The notes: generated by a model not told the origin, from the letters alone. A stretch of 64,000 bases of DNA from Marinilabilia rubra (GCF_003121985.1 NZ_QEWP01000015.1:1-64000), one strand, 5' to 3'; shown: positions 47,770 through 57,224, numbered from the stretch's first letter. Translations and numbers: made by a program.

Positions 47770-48839
47770 TAGTTTACCTCCACCAAAATTCCATCATATA
47801 ACCGGGCATCGTGTTCGGTAATGTACCTTTCACCGGATTTTACCCCTGATAGAATTTCTGTTTTACCGTTGAGTTCTCTACCCGGGCGAATCCAGCGCAT
47901 CAAGGCTTTATCCTGAGGACTCACCATCCAGATACCGGTGAGCTGGCCTCTTTTAACGATCAAGTCAGAAGGCACTTCAATCACTTGCTCTGTACCATGA
48001 TGCAGCTTGACATTGGCAAACATTCCTGATTTAACGGCGGATGCCTGACCCTCATCCGGCATTAATCCGATAAGAATTTCATACTGAGGTCCGGAGAATT
48101 TACTGGAAGGACTGATATTGGTAATAACACCTTTCACAGTCTCCTCTACTGAGGATATCTCAACCATAGCTGTATCTCCGGCAGACCAAAGATTCATTTC
48201 ACTTTCCGGAATTCGCGACAATACTTCAAAAGCACCTGGCGCTTCAATGGCCAGCAAAGGCATGCCCGGAGAAGCCATATCGCCTGTATTCACAAATTTG
48301 TTAATTACAGTGCCATCGTAGGGCGACCGGATATTGGCATATTGCAACATCTCATCCACTTCCCTGCGACGCTGTTTGGCTGCCTCCAGGCGGGCTTCCG
48401 CCATTTTATACTGAGTTTTGATATCGTCGAACTCTTTCTGAGTTGCACTCTCTTTATCATAAAGGGTTTTAATGCGCCTGAAGTTGGTTTCCACATTTTC
48501 GAAAGCCGCTGTAGCTTCGGCAATACCGGCCTCCACTTGCTGTTCTTTGGCATTAATGGCATTGCTGCGAATGGATATCAGAAGATCACCTTTTTTTACC
48601 CGATCCCCCTTCTCCACCAATATTTGCTCAACCTGTCCCATGAGACGGGTGGCAACGGCAGATTGCTTTTGCGCCTGAACAATACCTGTATAATCATATA
48701 CTTTGGGATTGCTGGAGGATTCAACGGTGGTGGCTTTCACCTTTGCACCGGCTTGCTTTTTAGTTTCTTTTTCAGAACCGGAGCAGGAGGATATCAAAAC
48801 TCCGGCAACAATCAATATTAGTAAGGATATATTCTTCAT
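47769..48839 (-). CDS. RND efflux periplasmic adaptor (MFP), lipoprotein
   Basis: 356 residues. Lipobox LISSC (C19). The lipoyl/barrel-sandwich halves flank a helical hairpin (about 95-165, QQVEAGIAEATAAFENVETN). Beta-barrel and membrane-proximal domains follow (ANVKLHHGTEQVIEVP). It links the pump to the outer-membrane channel. Order is TolC-type, adaptor, pump, all on the minus strand. The stop codon TAG overlaps the end of a 163-bp element by one base. Confidence 0.92.
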   Translation of the reverse strand: MKNISLLILIVAGVLISSCSGSEKETKKQAGAKVKATTVESSSNPKVYDYTGIVQAQKQSAVATRLMGQVEQILVEKGDRVKKGDLLISIRSNAINAKEQQVEAGIAEATAAFENVETNFRRIKTLYDKESATQKEFDDIKTQYKMAEARLEAAKQRRREVDEMLQYANIRSPYDGTVINKFVNTGDMASPGMPLLAIEAPGAFEVLSRIPESEMNLWSAGDTAMVEISSVEETVKGVITNISPSSKFSGPQYEILIGLMPDEGQASAVKSGMFANVKLHHGTEQVIEVPSDLIVKRGQLTGIWMVSPQDKALMRWIRPGRELNGKTEILSGVKSGERYITEHDARLYDGILVEVN

Positions 48840-48923
48840 AACTCTAAAAATTTTATTTGGTTAAGTTTTTTGCTGAAATTTTCTCTTCCAAACTGTAAGT
48901 AATTACTCATTAACAATTCTTTT

Positions 48924-48978
48924 GCGCTCAAGCTCCCGAAGGATCGGGACAGGCTGCGCGGGCTTTTACTTCTTTTCT
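48924..48978. repeat. Repeat interrupted by a nested palindrome
   Basis: The sequence GCGCTCAAGC...GCGCGGGCTTTTACTTCTTTT is a copy of the segment at 42793-42826 in inverse orientation. Here it is split by TCCCGAAGGATCGGGA (48934-48949), a palindrome of the family also found inside the 36075 element. One repeat has thus inserted into another. It lies between the TolC-type and adaptor genes. Confidence 0.55.
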
Positions 48979-48992
48979 TCATTCACCCGGTT

Positions 48993-50330
48993 CTATTCTG
49001 CTTCCATCAGATATTCCAGATAGAAAACAGCATTATTATAATTGTAAAGTGCATTCAGTCTTTCCAGTTGCTTTTGAGAGTAAGCAGCCTCGGCAGCCAG
49101 CAGATCAGATGTTCGTTCAAGTCCCTCCTTGTAGCGATCCTTCCTGATGCGCAAGGCTTCTTTCATTTGCTGTTCGGCAAGTTGACCGGCATTCAATGAA
49201 TTCCCGGCCACTTTCAATTTTCTTCGTGCTTTATCGAGCTCCATGCGATTCTTGTCCACATATTCGTTTTTCCTGATTTCGGCCAGTTGTGCATTAGCCT
49301 TAGCCTTCTTTACTGATGCCAGGTTTTTGTTTCCGGAGAAGAGAGTCCATTGCAACTTGGCTCCTACAACCCAGCTTTCGGCATCAAAACCGGTAAGTTC
49401 ATCACCATGAAAATTATACCCTCCAAACGCATTTAGACGAGGCAGAAACTTCATTTTTTGCATGCCAACCATCTTATTTCGGGCCTTCACGCCACTTGAC
49501 ATGGCCAAGACATCGCTACGGGTTTGCAAGTCAAATTCGGAGGCATTGACAGTGAGCAACACCTTAGAAAGTTCCTCCCCGGGAATAATACGCTCATCGA
49601 TGTCACGTCCTAAAAGAAAAGCCAGCATTTGTCCGGCCGAAACCACATCGTTTTGGGCTTCTTCAATTTTTGCCTGAAGATCAAGCACCCTTACATTGGC
49701 TGCCATCACATCTGCCTTATTCACATAACCCTGATCCTGATTATCCCGGGCAATGCGATGATTTTCTTTGGCATGCTTTAGCGCTTCCTCCAAAACGTTA
49801 TGTTTAGCCTGAGCCAGTTGTATGGCATAATAAGACTGCTTCACCATATATTTGATGTAATATTTCATATGAGCAGCTTTCTGTTTGGAAGCCTCCAGTT
49901 TGTGGGATACCGCCTTTCTGCCTGCAAAAGCATCGGGATTGATTAAAGGTTGCTCCACCATGACGCCCAGATTGAAATCTGTAATCTCTTCCGGATCATT
50001 CAACAACTCAGGATTAAAATCTGACTGGGCAACAATCTCCTGCTGCAGCTTGATACCAAAGGCAGCCAATGGATTATTGGTATGGGTAACGGTTTCTGAC
50101 AGATTGATCCTGGGCAGGAACGTAGCCAGGGTTGAGCGGTACTCCGCTTTCTGGCTTAATACTTCCTGCGCAGACTTTTGAATTTGCCAGTTGTTGGCTT
50201 CTGCTACTTCAAGAACTTCATCCAGCGTCCAGGTTTTTGAAGTATCCTGTTGGGCCTTCAATGTTGCAGGTAACAACATCAGTGTTGCCATCAGTAATTT
50301 GATTTTAGCGCCTAAAAGTATTTTTCTCAT
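48993..50330 (-). CDS. TolC-family outer-membrane efflux channel
   Basis: 445 residues. A signal peptide (about 1-26, ending LKAQ) precedes two OEP repeats with long helices. Typical opening is TWTLDEVLEVAEANNWQIQK. Strand segments LNLSETV-type (PRINLSETVTHTNN) and PRLNAFGGYNFHGDE mark the barrel parts. It provides the exit duct for the RND pump encoded downstream and is the first gene of that operon. Confidence 0.9.
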   Translation of the reverse strand: MRKILLGAKIKLLMATLMLLPATLKAQQDTSKTWTLDEVLEVAEANNWQIQKSAQEVLSQKAEYRSTLATFLPRINLSETVTHTNNPLAAFGIKLQQEIVAQSDFNPELLNDPEEITDFNLGVMVEQPLINPDAFAGRKAVSHKLEASKQKAAHMKYYIKYMVKQSYYAIQLAQAKHNVLEEALKHAKENHRIARDNQDQGYVNKADVMAANVRVLDLQAKIEEAQNDVVSAGQMLAFLLGRDIDERIIPGEELSKVLLTVNASEFDLQTRSDVLAMSSGVKARNKMVGMQKMKFLPRLNAFGGYNFHGDELTGFDAESWVVGAKLQWTLFSGNKNLASVKKAKANAQLAEIRKNEYVDKNRMELDKARRKLKVAGNSLNAGQLAEQQMKEALRIRKDRYKEGLERTSDLLAAEAAYSQKQLERLNALYNYNNAVFYLEYLMEAE

Positions 50331-50919
50331 AAATATTGAATATTTGCCGTTTCACTTTTAATTAATCTCTGCTTCAATTTGCCAGGATGACTACCTGGGA
50401 TATTAATTGAGGGTGCAAAGTAAATAGATGGAGACCAATATTCCAATATTCACATATGTAAAAATGTAGATTAGTTGTTAAAATAGTAAAACAAAGGGCT
50501 AGGAGTAAATAATAGTCAGATAGTTACAAAAGAGATTGGCTTAAATTTAGAATAGCAATTTTTCCAAAGTCCCCGAATGGGGGCAAATATGAATAACCCC
50601 GGGTACACCTGCCCGGGGTTGAAAATAAGGGTATTATCGGTCTCTGAAAGAGGCCAAAATTTCATAAATCATTAAAATCCCCGGAATAGTTGGCCCCTTT
50701 TAGGGACCCTGCAGCTTCGACATCTCTCCCCCCCCGGGCATATCTGCCCGGGGTTATCTAAGTTTGCCCCTTTTCAGGGACTTGATGGATTAGCATTTTA
50801 TGCATCATGTAGGTATTTAAAAGAAAAACCTAATTGTTAATATCATCGCAAGTATAAACTAGAGCCAAGAGATTTTAGTGGATAGATTTTGGAATACTAA
50901 TAGTGAATAGTAAATACAT
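50331..50919. repeat. Spacer with two CCCCGGG palindromic repeats
   Basis: No gene in this 590-bp region. AACCCCGGGTACACCTGCCC runs from 50595 to close the palindrome at 50620, and CCCCGGGCATATCTGCCCGGGG-type DNA lies at 50732-50753. Beside each is GCCCCTTTT(C)AGGGAC (about 50693 and 50765) or a variant. The two halves look like a tandemly duplicated unit of about 135 bp. The promoter of the efflux operon should lie in 50340-50450. Confidence 0.6.
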
Positions 50920-50949
50920 AAAAAACACCCGTCGGTAATCCCACAGGTG
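50920..50949 (-). terminator. Terminator of the nitroreductase gene
   Basis: On the minus strand, CACCTGT pairs with ACGGGTG (one G-T) around a ten-base loop, followed by six Ts. It is 26 bp past the stop. Confidence 0.75.
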
Positions 50950-50975
50950 CTATAAATCGTCCTTAAAAATAGCTT

Positions 50976-51719
50976 CTAATCCAAAAAGCCCTGTTTCTTC
51001 AAAACGTCGAGATAGACTTTACTGAAATGCTCATTGTTGGCTTTGGTATAACGAACATCGGTAAAGACCTGGGCAAGAGTTTCTTTTTCATTCTCCGCTA
51101 CAAACTGCTTATTGGCTTCCAGCTCTTCTTTCTCTTGATACAAGCGATCGATGTCCTCCATAGAATAATCCTTGTAAGTTTCCTGATGCACCACTGCCTC
51201 AAGGGGAAGACGTTCAGTTTGTGCCGGATCTTCATCGGGCCAGCCCAGTGTTACGGTGGCCACCGGAACCACGCCTTTGGGCAGATTGAGGATATCAATA
51301 ATTTTATCAGCGTTGTAAGTTACTGTGCCGAGGTAACAAATACCCAGGCCTCTAGATTCGGCAGCAACACAAACATTCTGGGCAACCAGCAACGCATCAA
51401 TGGCGGCAGCCACAAAAGACTGGAAATTATCATATCCCGGCTCAGCATTTCGCTGTCGGCACCACTTGTTAAAACGGTTGAAATCGGCACAGAAAGTCAG
51501 GGAAACAGGAGCATTTTTAAAAACAGGCTGACCAAAATGGGTAGGCGCCAATTTCTCTTTCATCTCCTCATCGCGGGTAACCACAATGCTGTAAACCTGC
51601 ATATTTCCGGTTGTCGATGCCCGGGTGCCGGCAGTAAGTATGTCACTCAGTAAAGTATCATCAATGGGTTGGTCGGTGTATTTTCTGATTGTGCGGTGAT
51701 TAAGTAGTACGTCCATCAT
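50976..51719 (-). CDS. Nitroreductase-family flavoprotein
   Basis: 247 residues, FMN-dependent NfsA/Frp-like group. The N-terminal RTIRKYTDQPI (about 8-19) and TGNMQVYSIVV bind FMN. The centre AAESRGLGICYLGTVTYN and the turn ATVTLGWPDEDP are family hallmarks. It would reduce nitro compounds, quinones or flavins with NAD(P)H. Two Met codons begin the frame. It is a single gene with its own terminator. Confidence 0.88.
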   Translation of the reverse strand: MMDVLLNHRTIRKYTDQPIDDTLLSDILTAGTRASTTGNMQVYSIVVTRDEEMKEKLAPTHFGQPVFKNAPVSLTFCADFNRFNKWCRQRNAEPGYDNFQSFVAAAIDALLVAQNVCVAAESRGLGICYLGTVTYNADKIIDILNLPKGVVPVATVTLGWPDEDPAQTERLPLEAVVHQETYKDYSMEDIDRLYQEKEELEANKQFVAENEKETLAQVFTDVRYTKANNEHFSKVYLDVLKKQGFLD

Positions 51720-51894
51720 AATTACAGATCATTTATTTTTCCCGAGGAGTCGGGATTAGATATCCGGGTGAATAATTCAGCTTCATGGCAAAGCTACAAA
51801 AAAGCCAGAAAATGAGTCTTTAGATCATGAGATTTTGAGATTTAAGAAATCAACAGGCAGAAGTTTGAATGGGAATAGAAAAGCGAGGTTGTCA
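51720..51894. other. Spacer with a palindrome
   Basis: The short spacer contains TCCCGAGGAGTCGGGA (51740-51755), another of the dispersed TCCCGA..TCGGGA palindromes, and degenerate A/T words. No gene. Confidence 0.45.
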
Positions 51895-52014
51895 CAAAAG
51901 TATAAAATATCAAATTGCATGTCATGTTGAGCGGAGGCGAAACATCTGTTTTTCAAACAAAAAGATTCTTCGACAAGCTCAGAATGACATCAAAATTGGA
52001 CTTTTGAGACAGCT
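51895..52014 (+). mobile_element. TIR element family B, copy 2
   Basis: Ends GAGGTTGTCACAAAAGT and ACTTTTGAGACAGC. The inner arms TCATGTTGAGCGGAGGCGAA and ATTCTTCGACAAGCTCAGAA are the same as in copy 1 but inverted. It lies 20 bp past the end of the AraC gene. Confidence 0.75.
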
Positions 52015-52034
52015 TCTCATGCAAATACGTTAGT

Positions 52035-52955
52035 TCACTCTTCCGGGGTCCACTCAAATTCTCTCCGGTAGCGGGCAGGAGAGACTCCGGTGATTTGTTT
52101 AAAAATTCTGGAGAAATGAAAACGATCGGCAAAACCAGTTTGAACAGCAATATCATCAATGGTGTAATTGGAATGGTGCAACAGGGCACAGGCATTTTCA
52201 ATCCTTTTCTTTTTCACATAGCGCTGGGGAGATTCTCCGGTTTCCTTTGTAAAAAGCCGGGTAAAAGCATTGGTAGCCATACCGGCCTTTCGTGCCAAAA
52301 CTTCGTTATGAAGGGGTTTATGCAAATTCTTTTCTATATACCCCAAAACCTCAAGAATTCTAAAATCATTAGACTTTAAATCCCATCGCGCTTCCGGAAC
52401 ATCGGCCAGCAAATCTCCAATAAGGGATTGAATATTGAGTGCTGAATAAAAATTAAATCGCGTAAAATCCACTGTAAGATTATCTATGATGGCATTTATC
52501 TTTTCCCTTAAATGAGGGGTCAGATCAAACACAAATACTCCGGAGGAAACATTGTCGTAAGGCATGCCAAGATTAAAATGGATAAATAAATGCAGAACGT
52601 TCCCCATGGCATCTATATCCTTTTCCGAAATCTGATCAGACATACGGGCACCCTCCAGTTCGTATTCTTTTCCTGACCCAATTTTCCCCGATAGAGCTGT
52701 GGAAAATGATGTATTGGGAGCAATCATAATGACTTTGTCAGGGTTTAATTCATATCTCTCCCCTTCAAAGAAGATGCTTGCACCAGCAATCTTATTGTAA
52801 TAGATGCGCCAGTAAGGATATGCCAATTCTTTAAACTCCCATTTACGCAACCACCAGTAGCGGCAACATAGTAAACGCAAGTTAAACCGCGGAAACAACT
52901 GCAACACATCAGACGGGTCTCCCCGATCGGGAATTTTAAAAAAGGTATCCTTCAT
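52035..52955 (-). CDS. AraC-family transcriptional regulator
   Basis: 306 residues. The N-terminal part (about 1-190) is a sensor region with cupin-like strands (YYNKIAGASIFFEGERYELN, PDKVIMIAPNTSF). The C-terminal AraC domain has two helix-turn-helix units: KPLHNEVLARKAGMATNAFT and YTIDDIAVQTGFADRFHFSR, then FKQITGVSPARYRR. It is divergent from fucI across 365 bp, which suggests it controls the fucose genes, probably in response to a fucose metabolite. No operator could be identified. Confidence 0.9.
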   Translation of the reverse strand: MKDTFFKIPDRGDPSDVLQLFPRFNLRLLCCRYWWLRKWEFKELAYPYWRIYYNKIAGASIFFEGERYELNPDKVIMIAPNTSFSTALSGKIGSGKEYELEGARMSDQISEKDIDAMGNVLHLFIHFNLGMPYDNVSSGVFVFDLTPHLREKINAIIDNLTVDFTRFNFYSALNIQSLIGDLLADVPEARWDLKSNDFRILEVLGYIEKNLHKPLHNEVLARKAGMATNAFTRLFTKETGESPQRYVKKKRIENACALLHHSNYTIDDIAVQTGFADRFHFSRIFKQITGVSPARYRREFEWTPEE

Positions 52956-53320
52956 CTGAGTCAGGAGATTGTTAGATTTTTAGACATGAGATATAGTTTA
53001 TTAACATTCAAGTCACACAGATCATCCCAACACCTATATATTACTGATTATCTATAGATTAACTACATTTCATTTAAATTATTCTCTTTCAAAAAACAGA
53101 GAAAAAAGGCGTAAATAATCGACAAACAAGTGCGACATGTTTAAAACAGATACAAAAATATCAAATTCGAACATTTATTAATAACAAAATACTGCCGAAT
53201 TTTGAATTAGTTTTTTCAGCAACATATTTCATCAACTCATTTAATCAACACAAAGCTTCTTATCCCGCCCATTTTCCCTGAATATAAAACACTCAGCAAC
53301 CAGTAAAAAAATCACAAAAC
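52956..53320. other. Divergent araC-fucI control region
   Basis: This A/T-rich 365-bp region must hold both promoters and any operator of the fucose regulator. It starts with a degenerate TTAGATTTTTAGACATGAGA word seen in other spacers. TACATTTC near 53062 is one base off the -7 consensus. I see no gene and no convincing repeated operator half-sites. Confidence 0.45.
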
Positions 53321-55108
53321 ATGTCAAAAAGATTAATAGGAAACTTGCCTAAAGTTGGTATTCGACCAGTCATTGACGGCCGAGAGAGAGGCGTTCGGGA
53401 ATCACTTGAATCTCAGGTTATGGAATTGGCCAAAGCTGCAGCAGAGTTCATAAAAGAAAACCTGCGTTTCCCGGACGGAGAACCGGTAGAGTGCGTAATC
53501 GCTGACACCACAATTGGAGGCGTGGCCGAAGCAGCAATGTGTGCCGGTAAGTTTCAGAAAGAAGGCGTTGGCGTTTCATTGACTGTAACCCCCTGCTGGT
53601 GTTACGGCACAGAAGTAATGGACACCGACCCGCTTATTCCAAAGGCTGTATGGGGTTTTAACGGGACCGAACGCCCCGGAGCTGTTTACCTGGCGGCAGC
53701 CCTGGCCGGTTACACCCAGAAAGGGCTACCGGCATTTGGGATTTACGGACGTGATGTTCAGGATTCAGATGACAACAGCATTCCTCCGGATGTAAAAGAA
53801 AAAATACTCCGCTTCACAAAAGCAGCACTGGCCGTAGCCCAGATGAAAGGCAAATCCTATCTCTCTGTTGGATACAGCTCCATGGGCATTGCAGGATCGA
53901 TGGTGGACAACAATTTCTTCCAGGATTACCTGGGCATCCGTACCGAATTCGTTGACTCAACCGAAATCATCCGTCGCATAGAAGAAAACATTTACGACAA
54001 AGAAGAGTTTGAAAAAGCCCTTGAGTGGACCCGCCAATACTGCAAAGAAGGCGAAGACCCAAACAAACGGGACATTCAGGTTGATCAAAAACAGAAAGTT
54101 CACGAATGGGAAACAGTCGTTAAAATGGCCATCATCATGCGGGATATGATGATTGGAAACCCCAAACTTGCAGAGATGGGCTTTCGCGAAGAAGGATTGG
54201 GACGTAATGCCATAGTTGCGGGTTTTCAGGGACAGCGCCAATGGACCGACTATATGCCAAATGGAGACTTTATGGAAGCCATCCTCAACTCCTCATTCGA
54301 CTGGAACGGCATTCGTGAAGCCTTTGTGGTGGCTACAGAAAATGACAGTCTCAACGGGGTTGCCATGCTCTTCGGACATCTCGTATCCAATACCGCCCAA
54401 ATGTTTTCGGATGTCAGAACTTACTGGAGTCCGGATGCCGTAAAACGTGTAACCGGAAAAGCTTTGTCAGGTCTGGCACGGGACGGGATTATTCACCTTA
54501 TCAATTCAGGTTCAACGACACTGGACGCAACAGGTCAACAAAAAGACAGCTCATCAAAGCCAGCTATGAAGCCATTTTGGGAAATAACTGAAGAAGACAA
54601 AGAGAAATGTCTGAATAATACCCAATGGCCCCAGGCAGACCGCGAATACTTCCGCGGTGGTGGTTTTTCTTCTCTGTTTAAAACCGAAGGTGAAATGCCG
54701 GTAACGATGAGTCGCGTCAACCTGGTAAAAGGTCTGGGGCCGGTTCTTCAGATTGCAGAAGGATGGACCGTCGATATTCCCGAGGATATCCATGAAGTTT
54801 TGGATCAACGCACCAACCCTACATGGCCCACCACCTGGTTTGTACCACGGACCAATGGCAAAGGTGCTTTTGAGGACGTCTATTCGGTAATGGCCAACTG
54901 GGGTGCCAATCACGGGGCCATCAGTTACGGACACATCGGAGCTGACTTAATCACCCTGGCATCGATGCTGAGAATACCGGTATCTATGCACAATGTGGAT
55001 GAGGGGCAGATATTCAGACCCAGCGCATGGGCCTCATTCGGAGCCGAAAAAGAGGGTGCCGATTACAGAGCTTGTGAGACTTACGGGCCATTATATGGCA
55101 TTAAATAG
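53321..55108 (+). CDS. fucI: L-fucose isomerase
   Basis: 595 residues, matching E. coli FucI in length. It interconverts L-fucose and L-fuculose (also D-arabinose and D-ribulose) with Mn2+. Recognisable segments are the N-terminal [40 protein letters not shown], the metal-ligand region [18 protein letters not shown] with its Glu and a downstream Asp, and the late His region [19 protein letters not shown]. First gene of the fucose cluster, followed after a 185-bp spacer (holding a family B element) by the kinase. Confidence 0.96.
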   Translation: MSKRLIGNLPKVGIRPVIDGRERGVRESLESQVMELAKAAAEFIKENLRFPDGEPVECVIADTTIGGVAEAAMCAGKFQKEGVGVSLTVTPCWCYGTEVMDTDPLIPKAVWGFNGTERPGAVYLAAALAGYTQKGLPAFGIYGRDVQDSDDNSIPPDVKEKILRFTKAALAVAQMKGKSYLSVGYSSMGIAGSMVDNNFFQDYLGIRTEFVDSTEIIRRIEENIYDKEEFEKALEWTRQYCKEGEDPNKRDIQVDQKQKVHEWETVVKMAIIMRDMMIGNPKLAEMGFREEGLGRNAIVAGFQGQRQWTDYMPNGDFMEAILNSSFDWNGIREAFVVATENDSLNGVAMLFGHLVSNTAQMFSDVRTYWSPDAVKRVTGKALSGLARDGIIHLINSGSTTLDATGQQKDSSSKPAMKPFWEITEEDKEKCLNNTQWPQADREYFRGGGFSSLFKTEGEMPVTMSRVNLVKGLGPVLQIAEGWTVDIPEDIHEVLDQRTNPTWPTTWFVPRTNGKGAFEDVYSVMANWGANHGAISYGHIGADLITLASMLRIPVSMHNVDEGQIFRPSAWASFGAEKEGADYRACETYGPLYGIK

Positions 55109-55140
55109 ATTAACATTTGTTTTTAGGTTAAAGGGAGAAT

Positions 55141-55260
55141 GAGGTTGTCCGAAAAGTATAAAACAACTAAAACGTGTCATGTTGAAAGTAGTCGAATCAA
55201 AGGAAGAGATTCTTCGACAAGCTCAGAATGACATCAATTTTGGACTTTTCGGGCAGCCTC
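55141..55260 (+). mobile_element. TIR element family B, copy 3, inside the fucose cluster
   Basis: Ends GAGGTTGTCCGAAAAGT and ACTTTTCGGGCAGCCTC pair fully except for G-T. Compared with copy 1 the TCTC/GAGA steps have changed together to CCG/CGG, which keeps pairing. It fills most of the fucI-fucK spacer, so it is transcribed with the operon if the genes share one message. Confidence 0.75.
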
Positions 55261-55293
55261 GTTTAAATCTAAATCAAATCAACACTTTTCTCT

Positions 55294-56775
55294 ATGCACA
55301 AAAAGGACATTGCCATTGTCTTTGACTGTGGCGCTACCAATATCAGAGTTATTGCCATCGACACACGCGGAACAATTATCGCTTCGGAATCGTTCCCCAA
55401 TGAAACCACAGAAGACCCCCACTTGCAAGGAGGAAGAATCTGGGATCTGGAAGCGCTATGGAATAAGTTCTGCAAGGCATCGAAAGCTGTAATGGCTAAA
55501 ACAGATGCCAGCCGAATAGCTGGTGTTACAGTTACTACGTTTGGCGTTGATGGCGCCTTTCTGGATCAAAACCAGGAACTATTATACCCTGTGATTTCGT
55601 GGCAATGTGAGCGCACCAAACCAATTGCCGCCAATATAGAGAAGTATTTTCCCCTTGAGGAACTGTATGCCATAAGCGGTGTTTTTCCTTATGTTTTCAA
55701 TACCATCTTTAAAATGATATGGTTTAAAGAAAACAAACCGGAGGTTATTGAAAATGCTGATCGTTTTGCGTTTATTCCATCACTGTTTATCCGGAAACTG
55801 GGAGGAAGCCCTTTGAACGATGCAACCATGACAGGGACATCCATGATGGCCGACCTGAAGCAAAGGAAATTCGCTAAAGGTATTCTTCAAAGGCTGGACC
55901 TCCCTCCTTCCCTATTTGGAGAAATTGCCGAACCCGGACAATTGGCCGGAGAGGTGGATGAAGTTGCTTCAAAAGCAACAGGGTTGCCTAAGGGTTCACC
56001 ATTATTTTTTGCAGGACACGACACCCAGTTTGCACTCATAGGTTCGGGGGCCGCTTTAAATCAACCCGTACTGAGTTCCGGCACCTGGGAAATACTGATG
56101 GCCCGCAGCAGAGATTTCACAACAACCTCAAAGGAACTGGCATTAAACTTAACCACCGAAGCAGATGCAGAAAAAGGACTTTTCAACATCGGTCAAAACT
56201 GGATGGGTTCAGGGGTATTGGAATGGTTTTCCGGAAATTTTTATCCTGAGTTGAGTGGAGATGATTTATATGAAACCATGATAAGAGATGCCCAAAGTAT
56301 ACATCCCGGAAGCCACGGACTCATGGTCAATCCTACGTTTTTCAGCGACAGCAAAAATAAGGGGGGTACAATCCATGGTCTTTCACTCCGGACTTCCAGG
56401 GCCCACATATACCGCGCGTTACTGGAGAGTCTGGCCTATCAGCTTCGTGAAAGTCTGGAAACCCTCCAGAAAGCCGGCAATTTTAAGGCAGCACAAATCA
56501 TCTGTGTAGGAGGCGGGTCTAAAAATCGCTTATGGAACCAGCTTAGGGCAGATGTGTGTAACCTGCCTCTGCAGGTCATCGATCACAAGGAAACGACCGT
56601 CCTTGGGGCAGCCCTTTTCGTCTTTAAAGGATCAGGACTTTATAGCAACATCGACGAAGCAAGATCGGGCATAAATTACCAACCTGAAACATTCACCCCA
56701 TCAGAAGAAAAAGAGGTTTATGAGGAATTATTTCAGAAAAATCTTAGTTTTAAAAAGAAAACGCAGGATTTTTAA
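55294..56775 (+). CDS. fucK: L-fuculokinase (FGGY family)
   Basis: 493 residues. A sugar kinase of the FGGY family with an ATPase-like fold: the first phosphate loop IVFDCGATNIRVIAID (about 6-21), the substrate Asp region FGVDGAFLDQ, GHDTQFALIG, and the second phosphate/adenosine region IICVGGGSKNRLWNQL. The family contains fuculose, rhamnulose and xylulose kinases; the substrate is assigned from the neighbours fucI, fucU and fucP. It would form L-fuculose-1-phosphate. It follows fucI in the same direction and precedes fucU by 17 bp. Confidence 0.9.
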   Translation: MHKKDIAIVFDCGATNIRVIAIDTRGTIIASESFPNETTEDPHLQGGRIWDLEALWNKFCKASKAVMAKTDASRIAGVTVTTFGVDGAFLDQNQELLYPVISWQCERTKPIAANIEKYFPLEELYAISGVFPYVFNTIFKMIWFKENKPEVIENADRFAFIPSLFIRKLGGSPLNDATMTGTSMMADLKQRKFAKGILQRLDLPPSLFGEIAEPGQLAGEVDEVASKATGLPKGSPLFFAGHDTQFALIGSGAALNQPVLSSGTWEILMARSRDFTTTSKELALNLTTEADAEKGLFNIGQNWMGSGVLEWFSGNFYPELSGDDLYETMIRDAQSIHPGSHGLMVNPTFFSDSKNKGGTIHGLSLRTSRAHIYRALLESLAYQLRESLETLQKAGNFKAAQIICVGGGSKNRLWNQLRADVCNLPLQVIDHKETTVLGAALFVFKGSGLYSNIDEARSGINYQPETFTPSEEKEVYEELFQKNLSFKKKTQDF

Positions 56776-56792
56776 ACAAAAATTAAACAACC

Positions 56793-57224
56793 ATGCTAAA
56801 AGGAATATCTCCACTAATCAGTCCGGAATTGCTTCACGCTTTAGCCTCCATGGGGCATGGCGATGAAATTGTTCTGGCAGACGCCCACTTTCCCGGCCAC
56901 AGCCTCAACCAACGTGTGCTAAGGGCCGACGGACTCAGGATCCCTGACTTACTGGAAGCTATTCTGCCTCTTTTTGAACTGGACAATTATGTACCACACC
57001 CATTAATCATGATGACCCCGGTTCAGGGAGACATCCCTGATTATCAAGTGGAAGAATCCTACCTCAAGAAAATCCACAAAACCAATCCGGAGGTGGCCCC
57101 GATTCAACGAATGGAAAGATATGCCTTTTATGAAAGTGTGAAAAACGCATATGCGGTTGTAATGACGGGTGAAACCGCCAAATATGGAAACATTATACTG
57201 AAAAAGGGGGTGACACCCATTTAG
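56793..57224 (+). CDS. fucU: L-fucose mutarotase
   Basis: 143 residues, RbsD/FucU family. It interconverts alpha and beta anomers of L-fucose, supplying the form used by FucI. Key features are the catalytic His region [20 protein letters not shown] (about 17-36) and the late Tyr segment [19 protein letters not shown]. It starts 17 bp after fucK. Confidence 0.95.
   Translation: MLKGISPLISPELLHALASMGHGDEIVLADAHFPGHSLNQRVLRADGLRIPDLLEAILPLFELDNYVPHPLIMMTPVQGDIPDYQVEESYLKKIHKTNPEVAPIQRMERYAFYESVKNAYAVVMTGETAKYGNIILKKGVTPI

Noticed and set aside
55310-55492. Alternative-frame ORF at the start of fucK
   Set aside because: Shadow of the kinase frame.
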